From: Acutalibacter sp.
GTDB lineage: Bacteria > Bacillota > Clostridia > Oscillospirales > Acutalibacteraceae
Direction: 5' to 3'
Length of the DNA stretch: 13,071 nt
Assembly: GCA_022801475.1 (NCBI GenBank)
Contig: JAAWSH010000017.1
Coordinates: 1-13,071 of the forward strand
The notes beneath the pieces are model-generated. The model saw nothing but the letters and a program-made list of their open reading frames with translations, was not told the DNA's origin and did no database searches. The number at the start of each line of letters is the position of its first letter. Position 1 is the stretch's first letter. The position numbers were made by a program, and so were the translations under genes. Positions 6,935-13,071 of the stretch are shown in pieces.

Positions 6935-7041
6935 TATAGTAAACACACTTAAAAATCGGTATGTACCGATTTTCAAGCTGGGCGACTACGTCGCCTGGTT
7001 CAAAAGAGGTATTCTATCGCTTTTGAACTGTGTTAACTATA
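6935..7041 (+). mobile_element. 107-bp cloverleaf-like MITE, copy A
   Basis: The ends are TATAGTAAACAC and the complement of TATAGTTAACAC (one mismatch), with TA at both outer edges as expected of Tc1/mariner (IS630)-type target duplication. Inside are three hairpins: AAAATCGGTA/TACCGATTTT, GGCGAC/GTCGCC and GTTCAAAAG/CTTTTGAAC. A second copy of identical length, inverted, lies at 10069-10175 with 5 differences in 107 bases. No transposase is present. It is inserted between the 6869 promoter and ddl. Confidence 0.85.
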
Positions 7042-7101
7042 GTAAGGGTGTAAAAGCCCTTTCTTTATGGCAATGCCGGCGGTTCTGTTCTTTTGCCAGA
7101 G

Positions 7102-7268
7102 CCAGGCCTTATTTGAAAATAGAGGAAGTGCCGGGTTTTTGCTCAAAACGAGGCGGTTTCAAGGGGAAAGCCGCAGGGAATACTTTGGTGTTTCGAGAAT
7201 TTCCGACACAGAAATCCGCCCGTATGGGGCATAAAGACAGTATTTCCGATTTTTCAAACAAGCCCTAG
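7102..7268. mobile_element. 167-bp MITE-like element, copy 2
   Basis: This aligns without gaps over all 167 bases with 2828-2994 (about 74% identity), in the same orientation. The right end (TTTTCAAACAAGCCCTAG, 7251-7268) is identical to copy 1, while the left end has decayed (CCAGGCCTTATTTGAAAA). The inner inverted repeat is also weaker than in copy 1, suggesting an older insertion. It lies in the leader region of ddl. Confidence 0.75.
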
Positions 7269-7320
7269 TTTCCACAGGCTGAACGCCCGGGTTTTCAGCG
7301 GATTCAAGGAAAAAGGCGTG

Positions 7321-7362
7321 GGCGGTCTTGGGGACTCAACCCCTGTTGACGTGGAAACCGCC
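7321..7362 (+). promoter_or_regulatory. Structured leader segment upstream of ddl
   Basis: GGCGGT (7321-7326) can pair with ACCGCC (7357-7362), enclosing an inner hairpin GGGG/CCCC (7330-7343) with an ACTCAA loop. It lies about 100 bases before the ddl start and within its probable transcript. It resembles no riboswitch class I recognise, and no T-rich tail follows, so it is recorded only as a possible leader structure. Confidence 0.3.
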
Positions 7363-7465
7363 GAAATCCATCAAAAAGACGGGCACGATTATTTCTATTA
7401 GACAGGATCCAAATACGAGTTTTTTCCATGCCTTTCATATCTTACCAGAAAAGAGCGTGATTCCC

Positions 7466-8545
7466 ATGAGCAAAAAAATCAGTCTGGCCGTGCTCTTTGG
7501 CGGCCAGTCCTCTGAGCATGAGGTGTCCTTAATGTCCGCTGGGTCCATTCTGCAAAACCTGGACCCGGAAAAGTACGACGTGTACATGGTGGGTATTACA
7601 AAAGAGGGCCGCTGGCTGCTGTATGAGGGGCCGGTTTCCGGCCTGAAGGACGGCTCTTGGTTAAAAGGGACCCCAGCTTTTCTTGCGCCGGACCCCACGG
7701 TCCACGGCCTGGTGGTACTGCGGCAGGGCGAGGCCCAGGTTATCCGGCTGGACTGCGTTTTTCCGGCTCTCCACGGCAAAAACGGCGAGGACGGCACCGT
7801 GCAGGGGCTGTTCCAGCTTTCCGGGGTGCCCTATGTGGGGTGTGATACCACTAGCTCCGCAGTGTGTATGGATAAGGCCGTGACCCACACCCAGCTGTCT
7901 GCGGCGGGTATTCCCCAGGCCCTGTACCTGTGGTTCTACGCGGACCGATATGAGGCCGCGCCAGAAAAGGTGCGCAACAAGATTGAGGCCCGGCTGGACT
8001 TCCCCGTGTTCGTCAAGCCTGCCAACGCCGGGTCCTCGGTGGGGGTTAGCAAGGTGGAGAGCCCCGAGGGCCTGGACGCGGCCATCCGTAAGGCCGCCCA
8101 GGAGGATGGGAAGATTGTGGTAGAGCAGGGCGTGCGCGGCCAAGAGGTAGAGTGCGCCGTGCTGGGCACCCGCCAGGGGGCAGAGGCTTCTCTGGTGGGG
8201 GAGATAGGGGCCAGCGCCCAGTTCTACGACTATGACGACAAGTATATTAACGGCACCAGCCAGCTGTTTATCCCAGCGCGCATCAGCGAAAAGGCCGCCC
8301 AGGAGATACGGGAGACCGCTGTGCGTGCCTACCGGCTGCTGGGATGTTCGGGGCTTTCCCGGGTGGACTTCTTTGTAGAGGAGGACGGCCGGGTGGTGCT
8401 GAACGAGATCAATACCCTGCCGGGCTTTACCTCCATCAGCATGTACCCCAAGTTGTGGATGGCCGGAGGGATGACCTATAGCGGGCTGCTGGACCGGCTG
8501 ATTGAGCTGGCCTTTCAGCGGGCCGGGGAGGGCGCCAATGGATAA
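7466..8545 (+). CDS. ddl: D-alanine--D-alanine ligase
   Basis: The 359-residue ATP-grasp enzyme joins two D-alanines for the end of the peptidoglycan stem peptide, in the cytoplasm. The start is ATG at 7466 because the conserved N-terminal motif FGGQSSEHEVS (11-21) lies directly after it; the in-frame extension back to 7328 adds 46 non-conserved residues. Other signatures are HGKNGEDG (103-110), FVKPANAGSSVGV (182-194), the substrate loop YDYDDKYING (254-263), SRVDFF (298-303) and the metal-binding NEINTLPGFT (313-322). A tyrosine-containing YDYDDKY loop is typical of D-Ala-D-Ala enzymes; VanA-type D-Ala-D-Lac ligases have a different loop here, so this is a housekeeping ligase. The ribosome site is weak (AAAGAG). 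The stop overlaps the murI start by 8 bases, indicating coupled translation. Confidence 0.95.
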   Translation: MSKKISLAVLFGGQSSEHEVSLMSAGSILQNLDPEKYDVYMVGITKEGRWLLYEGPVSGLKDGSWLKGTPAFLAPDPTVHGLVVLRQGEAQVIRLDCVFPALHGKNGEDGTVQGLFQLSGVPYVGCDTTSSAVCMDKAVTHTQLSAAGIPQALYLWFYADRYEAAPEKVRNKIEARLDFPVFVKPANAGSSVGVSKVESPEGLDAAIRKAAQEDGKIVVEQGVRGQEVECAVLGTRQGAEASLVGEIGASAQFYDYDDKYINGTSQLFIPARISEKAAQEIRETAVRAYRLLGCSGLSRVDFFVEEDGRVVLNEINTLPGFTSISMYPKLWMAGGMTYSGLLDRLIELAFQRAGEGANG

Positions 8546-9347
8546 CCGGCCCATTGGGGTGTTCGACTCCGGCCTGGGGGGACTCACCGCGGTGAAGGCC
8601 CTGGAGAGCCTGCTGCCCAGGGAGAGCCTGGTCTATTTTGGCGATACGGGCCGGGTGCCTTACGGCACCCGCAGCCGGGAGACGGTGCGGCGCTACGCCT
8701 GGCAGGACATGTCCTTTTTGATGAAACACCAGGTTAAGGCAGTGCTGGCGGCCTGCGGTACAGTAAGCTCTACCTCGGCGGATATTGGCGCGCGGCTGCC
8801 GGTGCCCTATTTTGACGTGTTAATGCCCACAGCCCAAGCCGCTGTGGGGCAGACCAGAAACCGCAGGGTGGGGGTGATCGGTACCAGCGCCAGCATCCAC
8901 AGCGGGGCCTACGAACGCACCCTGAAGGAGCTGGACCCAGGGCTTTGGGTGTATCCCCAGGCCTGCCCGCTGTTTGTGCCCCTGGTGGAAAACGGCTTTG
9001 TGGAGCCAGAGGAAGAGGTGACTCGGCTGGTGGCAGAACGGTACCTGGCCCCCCTGCGGGAGGCTGGGGTGGATACGCTGATCCTGGGCTGCACCCACTA
9101 CCCGCTGATCCGGGAGACCATCCAGCGGGTGATGGGCAGCGGGGTGACGCTGGTGGACAGCGGAAGAGAGGCGGCCCTGGCCCTGGCCGGGTACCTGGAG
9201 GCCCAGGAGATGCTGTGCGGGGCGGAACAGCCCCGGCGGGCGGAGTATTATGTTAGCGACGCGCCGGAAAACTTCGGGGCGGTGGCCCAGCTGTTTTTGG
9301 GCCATGCTGTGGAGGGAAAACAGGTGGACCTGGAAGCAGGGGCTTGA
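8538..9347 (+). CDS. murI: Glutamate racemase
   Basis: The 269-residue enzyme converts L-glutamate to D-glutamate for peptidoglycan synthesis, using two cysteines without a cofactor. Visible motifs are GVFDSGLGGLTAV (7-19), GDTGRVPYG (35-43), the first catalytic cysteine in AACGT (C73), and the second in LGCTHYPL (C185). In most MurI proteins the first motif is CNT; here Asn is replaced by Gly (CGT), while both cysteines are kept. ATG 8538 is chosen because the conserved motif begins six residues later; it overlaps the end of ddl (ATGGATAA), so the two wall-precursor genes are translationally coupled. A GGGGAGGG sequence precedes it. Product length is normal for the family. Confidence 0.93.
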   Translation: MDNRPIGVFDSGLGGLTAVKALESLLPRESLVYFGDTGRVPYGTRSRETVRRYAWQDMSFLMKHQVKAVLAACGTVSSTSADIGARLPVPYFDVLMPTAQAAVGQTRNRRVGVIGTSASIHSGAYERTLKELDPGLWVYPQACPLFVPLVENGFVEPEEEVTRLVAERYLAPLREAGVDTLILGCTHYPLIRETIQRVMGSGVTLVDSGREAALALAGYLEAQEMLCGAEQPRRAEYYVSDAPENFGAVAQLFLGHAVEGKQVDLEAGA

Positions 9348-9409
9348 AGAGCAATAAAATCTATAGAAAGAATAAAAAATAACCCCCAAAGTATAAAGGA
9401 GGCGGGAAG

Positions 9410-9844
9410 ATGCGAGAGGATTATAATATTAATATCAAAGGCCGTCAGATCTACGCGGAGGACACCGGCGAGGTGGTGCTTTCTACAACGGGTTCTTATA
9501 CCCAGCGGGACGACGTGCGGTATATTGCCTATAAGGAGTACGACGACGAGGACCCTCGCGTTTCTCACACGGCTGTTTTAAAAGTGGAACCTGGCAAAGT
9601 GACCATGATGCGGGCCGGGTCCACCACCCGGCTGATTTTGGAAAAGGGACGCCGCCACCTGTGCCTGTATGATACGGGCTTTGGTTCCATGACCGTGGGG
9701 GTGTTTACCAGCGAACTGCGCCAGGCCCTGGACCAAACCGGGGGCTCGTTGGAGATCAAGTATACCCTGGACATTGATTCCAACCTATCCAGCCGCAACG
9801 AACTTTTGGTAGAGGTTAGCCCCCTGCCTGGGATGTGCCTATGA
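9410..9844 (+). CDS. ywiB: DUF1934 / YwiB-family beta-barrel protein
   Basis: The 144-residue protein matches the YwiB (DUF1934) family, small calycin-like beta-barrels of unknown function. The visible pattern is alternating beta strands, with YKEYDDEDPRVSHTAVLKV and a central TRLILEKGRRHLCLYDT. It has no signal peptide or membrane helix. The start is ATG 9410 with a strong AAGGAGG site at 9396-9402. It lies 62 bases after murI, probably in the same operon, and just before argS apart from the repeat block; ywiB next to argS is the arrangement known in Bacillus subtilis, which supports the identification. Its molecular job is not known. Confidence 0.85.
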   Translation: MREDYNINIKGRQIYAEDTGEVVLSTTGSYTQRDDVRYIAYKEYDDEDPRVSHTAVLKVEPGKVTMMRAGSTTRLILEKGRRHLCLYDTGFGSMTVGVFTSELRQALDQTGGSLEIKYTLDIDSNLSSRNELLVEVSPLPGMCL

Positions 9845-10041
9845 TGGACTTAGAAGCCTTAGACTGTTTATATGCCGGACTCTGCCAGCGGCGGGAACGG
9901 CTGCAAAAAGCCCTGGAGACCCTGGAGCTCTGCCCCGCAAGGGGGCCTGGCCGCCTGGGCTGGGTCAGGAACCATCGCCTCTGGCGGCCTTCTTCGCCCC
10001 TTGACCGCGCTATGTTGTTTGGATTGCGTTGTGAATGTTAA
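9841..10041 (+). CDS. Short ORF coupled to ywiB, probably 3'-truncated by a repeat
   Basis: This 66-residue ORF starts at ATG 9841 inside the ywiB stop region (ATGA overlap), which implies translational coupling. A GTG at 9835 in the same frame is also possible. The N-terminal ~30 residues (LYAGLCQRRERLQKALETLE) look like a normal amphipathic helix, but the rest is Arg/Trp/Pro-rich and unconvincing. The TAA stop (10039-10041) is formed by the first bases of the inverted-repeat element that begins at 10038. The ORF is therefore probably the N-terminal remnant of a longer gene cut by that insertion. I do not recognise the family, and no remaining 3' part is visible before argS. Confidence 0.45.
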   Translation: MMDLEALDCLYAGLCQRRERLQKALETLELCPARGPGRLGWVRNHRLWRPSSPLDRAMLFGLRCEC

Positions 10042-10343
10042 GGCAATCCTGCACAATTCTAAGTGCTGTATAGTTAACACCGTTCAAAAGCGGTAGAATA
10101 CCCCTTTCGAACCAGGCGACGTAGTCGCCCAGCTTAAAAATCGGTACATACCGATTTTTAAGTGTGTTTACTATATTGCGCAGTCAGATTTTTCGTCAGA
10201 TGAGCACAAGAGTTGGCTTTGCCAACTCTATTGAGTGCAGCCAATCTCGCGATTGGCAAACGAGAACTGTGCGCTATGACGGAAAATGTGCAAGCAAGAC
10301 AGCGCTTAAGGCTTTAGCCGTGAATTGTGCGGTATTGCCTTAA
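10038..10343. mobile_element. Inverted-repeat element, about 200 bp, interrupted by a 107-bp MITE
   Basis: The ends are a 22-bp inverted repeat matching at 20 positions, beginning TTAAGGCAAT and ending GCACAATTC on the left (10038-10059), with its complement at 10322-10343. Inside are near-perfect hairpins GAGTTGGC/GCCAACTC (10210-10228) and GCCAATC/GATTGGC (10240-10257), and further pairing between TAAGTGCTG and CAGCGCTTA. Removing the 107-bp element at 10069-10175 brings the two halves together and restores an ordinary, roughly 200-bp palindromic element. There is no coding capacity. Confidence 0.8.
10069..10175 (-). mobile_element. 107-bp cloverleaf-like MITE, copy B, nested
   Basis: The reverse complement of this stretch matches copy A (6935-7041) at 102 of 107 positions with no gaps. 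It sits between GCTG and TTGCGC with TA at both junctions, as expected for insertion at a TA dinucleotide of the older host element. Its TTAAAAATCGGTA arm is a perfect 13-bp stem here, slightly better than in copy A. Confidence 0.88.
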
Positions 10344-10413
10344 GGAACCACTGATTAAACCTGCAAGCGGGTTGCGTGCCAAGGCGTTAGGCGGGATTTA
10401 TTCAGTGGTTCCT
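10343..10413. repeat. Short 71-bp inverted-repeat element
   Basis: AGGAACCACTGATTAAA (10343-10359) and TTTATTCAGTGGTTCCT (10397-10413) are inverted repeats with one mismatch in 17. A small inner hairpin GCAA/TTGC is enclosed. The element starts where the previous one ends and shares the TTAAGG junction, so the two may be adjacent insertions or two ends of one composite unit. It stops 33 bases before the argS start codon. Confidence 0.65.
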
Positions 10414-10446
10414 CTAAGATAATTGTAATGGAAAGGAACGATAAAA

Positions 10447-12132
10447 TTGTCTCAAATCGTAGAAACCGCTAAATCCCAGCTGCGGCAGGCCATTGCCGCT
10501 GCCATAGAGTCTGCCGTACGCTCCGGCCAGCTTCCCCAGGCCGAGCCCCCCGCCGTGGCCCTGGAAGTACCCGCCGACCGGGCCCACGGGGACTGGTCCT
10601 GCAACGCCGCCATGGCTGGGGCCAGGGCTTTCCATGCCGCGCCCCGTAAAATCGCCGAGGCCATTCAGGCCAATCTGGACCTCTCCGGCAGCTATTTTGA
10701 GAAATGTGAGATCGCGGGGCCCGGGTTCTTGAACTTCACTTATCATCCCCGCTTTTACGGGGAGATCTTACAGGACATTGCCCGGCTGGGCGCGGAGTAT
10801 GGCAAAAGCGGTTTTGGGGGCGGCAGGCGGGTGCTGGTGGAGTATGTCTCCGCCAACCCCACTGGGCCCATGCATATTGGCAACGCCCGGGGCGGCGTGC
10901 TGGGAGACGCGCTTTCCGCTGTGCTGGAGGCTGCCGGGTACCAGGTGGAGCGGGAATTTTACGTGAACGACGCGGGCAACCAGGTGAACCGCTATGGCCT
11001 TTCCATTGAGGCCCGGTATATGCAGCTGTTCCAGCCGGAGTTCCCCTTCCCGGAGGACGGCTACCTGGGAGCGGATGTGGTGGAGAACGCCCAGGCCTTT
11101 GCCGAGAAGTACGGCGACCAGTATGTAAACTGTCCCGGCGAGGAGCGCCGGGCGGCCCTGGTGGGTTTTGCCATTCCCAAGAATATCCAGGTGCTTCACG
11201 ATGACCTGTTGCGCTACCGGGTGGAATACGACAACTGGTTCCATGAGTCCACCCTCCATGAGAGCGGGGCCGTGGGCCGGGTGGTGGAGCTGCTGAAGGA
11301 GAAGGGCGTCACCTATGAGAAGGACGGAGCCCTGTGGTTCAAGGGCAGCGAGTTCGGCAGCGACGACTTTGTGCTGGTGCGCTCCAACGGGGTGCCCACC
11401 TACGTGGTGCCGGATATTGCATATCATTACAATAAGCTGGTGACCCGAAACTTTGACCTGGCCATCAACGTGCTGGGCGCTGACCACCACGGCTATGTGC
11501 CCCGGCTGCGGGGGGCTGTGGCGGCCCTGGGGGTGGACGCCTCCCGGCTGGAGGTAGTGCTGATGCAGATGGTGAACCTGGTTCGGGACGGCCAGGCCGT
11601 GAAGCTCTCAAAGCGCAGCGGCAAGGCCATTACCATGGCCACTCTGCTGGACGAGGTGCCGGTGGACGCGGCCCGGTTCCTGTTCAACTCCTACGAGCCA
11701 AACACCAAAATCGACTTTGACCTGGACCTGGCGGTAAAACAGGACGCCCAGAACCCGGTGTACTACGTGCAGTACGCCCATGCCCGGATTTGCAGCATTC
11801 TGCGGAACCTGGAGGCCGACGGCATCCGGCCCAGGCCCTGTACTGCGGAGGAGCTGGCCCTGCTCACCACCCCAGAAGAGATTGAGCTCATCCGGCTGCT
11901 CTCGGCCTACACCGGCGAGGTGGCCGGGGCTGCCCGGGCTCTGGACCCGGCCCGTATCACCCGGTATGTGGTGAATGTGTCTACCCTGTTCCACAAGTTC
12001 TACAACGCCTGCCGGGTAAAGGGCAGCGAAGAGCCCCTGGCGGCGGCCAGGCTGATGGTGTGCACAGGGGCCAAGACCGTGCTGGAGAACGCCCTGGCTC
12101 TGTTTAAGGTGACAGCCCCGGACATCATGTAA
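10447..12132 (+). CDS. argS: Arginyl-tRNA synthetase
   Basis: The 561-residue class I aminoacyl-tRNA synthetase charges tRNA-Arg in the cytoplasm. The N-terminal ~100 residues form the ArgS-specific tRNA-binding domain. The catalytic core begins with VEYVSANPTGPMHIGNARGG, containing the HIGH-type HIGN (143-146), and holds the KMSKS-type KLSKRSG (386-392). The DALR-type anticodon-binding domain lies at the C-terminus (AHARICSILRN onward) and the ending is complete. The start is TTG 10447, supported by GGAAAGGA 9 bases upstream and by alignment of the N-terminal domain; no in-frame ATG fits. The upstream spacer is filled with repeats ending at 10413, and no convincing promoter is seen between them and the gene, so transcription may come from the ddl operon or from within the repeats. 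Confidence 0.96.
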   Translation: MSQIVETAKSQLRQAIAAAIESAVRSGQLPQAEPPAVALEVPADRAHGDWSCNAAMAGARAFHAAPRKIAEAIQANLDLSGSYFEKCEIAGPGFLNFTYHPRFYGEILQDIARLGAEYGKSGFGGGRRVLVEYVSANPTGPMHIGNARGGVLGDALSAVLEAAGYQVEREFYVNDAGNQVNRYGLSIEARYMQLFQPEFPFPEDGYLGADVVENAQAFAEKYGDQYVNCPGEERRAALVGFAIPKNIQVLHDDLLRYRVEYDNWFHESTLHESGAVGRVVELLKEKGVTYEKDGALWFKGSEFGSDDFVLVRSNGVPTYVVPDIAYHYNKLVTRNFDLAINVLGADHHGYVPRLRGAVAALGVDASRLEVVLMQMVNLVRDGQAVKLSKRSGKAITMATLLDEVPVDAARFLFNSYEPNTKIDFDLDLAVKQDAQNPVYYVQYAHARICSILRNLEADGIRPRPCTAEELALLTTPEEIELIRLLSAYTGEVAGAARALDPARITRYVVNVSTLFHKFYNACRVKGSEEPLAAARLMVCTGAKTVLENALALFKVTAPDIM

Positions 12133-12143
12133 AAGAAAATAAA

Positions 12144-12182
12144 GAAACGGCAAGCTCCAAAAGGGCGATGCCGTTTTTTTAT
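12144..12182 (+). terminator. Terminator of argS
   Basis: AAACGGCA (12145-12152) and TGCCGTTT (12169-12176) form an 8-bp stem around a 16-base loop, followed by a run of T to 12180. It starts about 12 bases after the argS stop. Confidence 0.85.
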
Positions 12183-12215
12183 GTGGAAAGGCCAAAAAAG
12201 GCAAACAGACGCGGT

Positions 12216-12292
12216 GAAGGCGCATTAGGCGCCTTCCGAGGTCCAGGGCGAGAAGCCCTGGCGGGGTTTGGGGCGGCGCCCCAAGACCTTGG
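12216..12292. repeat. GC-rich three-hairpin palindromic element (REP-like)
   Basis: A perfect hairpin GAAGGCGC/GCGCCTTC (12216-12236) is followed by a three-way junction. An outer stem CCGAGGTC/GACCTTGG (12236-12243 with 12285-12292, one G-T pair) encloses CCAGGGC/GCCCTGG (12243-12261, sharing one base) and TGGGGC/GCCCCA (12269-12283). No coding frame is convincing. The rest of the spacer up to 12490 is GC-rich with no further feature I can support. Similar arrays of short hairpins are common between genes in GC-rich Clostridia, but no second copy is in this window. Confidence 0.5.
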
Positions 12293-12490
12293 CGGCGCGA
12301 AGGAAGAAAAAGTGGTTCCACACCCCCGGCCCACCCGGATCAAAAAGGAGACCCAGGCAAGCGCCGCCCCCAAGGCAGCGTCTTTCGCCGGTGGAACACC
12401 GCCGAAACAGCGGACCCGCAGCACGCGGCTCCCCAGAGAAGAGAGGCCGGTATATCTCCCCCACCCCTTACCTAGCGCCCTCCCGGCCCG

Positions 12491-13071
12491 TCAAATCTTA
12501 TAGCCCAGCAGCATCTCCTTGTCCTCCTCTGGCACACGGTAGGACTCCCGTATCTTCTGGATGGCCTTGTTCTGGGTAAAGGCCGGCAGGCTCCGGCGCT
12601 GAAGCAGCGTAAGGGTCTCCTCCGGGAACTTCACGTAGCACACCGACACCGCCCAGGCCGCGGCCATGCGCACATAGTACTGCTCCTGAGTCATGGCCTC
12701 CAGCAGGGCCAGACCCTCTTCTATGTAGTCTGCTTCTACAAAATGGTCCAGGAACATCACCGCGGCGAACCGGGCAAAGTACTCCCTCCCGCAGGAAAAC
12801 AGAGGCTGGATAAACCGCCAAAAGGCGGCTTTCTCCTCCGGCTTTTTCAGCTTAAAGCTGCCGCAGAAGGTATCGCACACCGCCCAGTTGTCAATGAGGG
12901 GCAGAAAGTCCCGCACCAGGGGCAGCTTTTCCTCTGGGGGCAGCTTCATCCCGGCAATGACCATGCCCCGGAGCATTTTTTCTTCGTAGCTGGCCGGCGC
13001 CCCCGCAACCAAAAATCCGGCGGGGTCCTTCTTAAGGATAGAACGGGCCAGCTGGCGCAGCTGGGGTACCC
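12491..13071 (-). CDS. AlkD-type DNA alkylation repair glycosylase, 5' end outside window
   Basis: The minus-strand frame is open to the window edge, leaving 192 residues and the true stop (TGA, 12493-12491); probably about 30-45 N-terminal residues are missing. The protein is built of HEAT-like helical repeats and starts with VPQLRQLARSILKKDP, a stretch typical of the family (DNA_alkylation, AlkD). The catalytic residues described for Bacillus cereus AlkD, Trp109, Asp113 and Trp187, have clear equivalents: W62 and D66 in DNWAVCD and W139 in MAAAWAVS (numbering from the visible end), with almost identical spacing. It is therefore predicted to excise bulky or cationic alkylated purines such as 3- and 7-methyl bases. 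It converges with argS and no clear terminator follows. The GTG/TTG at 13012 is not the start, because conserved sequence continues upstream. Confidence 0.88.
   Translation of the reverse strand, partial: VPQLRQLARSILKKDPAGFLVAGAPASYEEKMLRGMVIAGMKLPPEEKLPLVRDFLPLIDNWAVCDTFCGSFKLKKPEEKAAFWRFIQPLFSCGREYFARFAAVMFLDHFVEADYIEEGLALLEAMTQEQYYVRMAAAWAVSVCYVKFPEETLTLLQRRSLPAFTQNKAIQKIRESYRVPEEDKEMLLGYKI

Noticed and set aside
6935..7041. tRNA-like cloverleaf with a GGTTCAAA sequence
   Set aside because: There is no acceptor stem of the right length, anticodon arm or proper D arm, and the two copies behave as a TA-flanked repeat.
6918..7268. A 116-residue ORF covering both repeat elements before ddl
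   Set aside because: Most of its length is the 107-bp and 167-bp repeats, ending exactly at the repeat end; it is not a conventional gene.
2828..7268. CRISPR-like repeats
   Set aside because: The repeats are long, few, far apart and have terminal inverted repeats, with no spacer array and no cas genes.
7321..7362. T-box or known riboswitch upstream of ddl
   Set aside because: No T-box sequence, specifier loop or terminator/antiterminator pair could be identified.
7328..7465. In-frame N-terminal extension of ddl
   Set aside because: The 46 extra residues are not family-like and the conserved N-terminus starts right after ATG 7466.
7661..8587. A 308-residue minus-strand ORF opposite ddl, and others like it opposite murI, argS and the ATPase gene
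   Set aside because: They are antisense to well-identified genes and arise from the high GC content at third codon positions; their proteins are His/Gly/Pro-rich and show no domain.

Overview
The window looks like a chromosomal segment of a GC-rich, low-complexity-codon Firmicute of the class Clostridia, probably an Oscillospiraceae/Ruminococcaceae gut bacterium. The reasons are strongly GC-biased third codon positions, AGGAGG-type ribosome binding sites, sigma-A type promoters with 17-base spacers, a ywiB-argS neighbourhood known from Bacillus and Clostridia, and intergenic spaces filled with short palindromic repeats. The lineage is inferred from style and gene content, since no rRNA or other decisive marker is present.

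Layout from left to right. (1) 1-2831: the 3' part of a YfhO-type membrane protein gene and a complete GT2 glycosyltransferase with two C-terminal membrane helices, together resembling the CsbB/YfhO pair that glycosylates cell-surface polymers through a lipid-linked sugar. (2) 2828-2994: a 167-bp inverted-repeat element abutting the glycosyltransferase stop codon, then a terminator. (3) 3049-3824, minus strand: a cytoplasmic ricin-type beta-trefoil protein with a Lys/Ala/Pro-rich, histone-H1-like tail, driven by a promoter with perfect -35 and -10 hexamers. (4) 3825-4323: non-coding spacer with a possible broken two-helix membrane ORF (two in-frame TAG codons) and a good promoter for the next gene. 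(5) 4324-6759: a P-type cation ATPase of the CtpE/Exp7 kind, followed by a terminator. (6) 6830-7465: a good promoter, a 107-bp element and a second 167-bp element, then a structured leader. (7) 7466-10041: ddl, murI, ywiB and a short, probably truncated ORF in a tight operon. (8) 10038-10413: a stack of repeats in which a 107-bp element sits inside a ~200-bp inverted-repeat element, followed directly by a ~71-bp inverted repeat. (9) 10447-12132: argS with a TTG start and a terminator. (10) 12183-12490: a GC-rich spacer with a compact three-hairpin structure. (11) 12491-13071, minus strand: an AlkD-type DNA glycosylase cut by the window edge.

Functionally the region is mostly housekeeping: cell-wall precursor synthesis (Ddl gives D-Ala-D-Ala, MurI gives D-Glu), surface-polymer glycosylation, cation transport, tRNA charging and DNA alkylation repair. 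The unusual content is the density of small non-autonomous repeats (five copies from four families, one nested) and the lectin with a histone-like tail. No rRNA, tRNA, CRISPR array, transposase or phage gene was seen.
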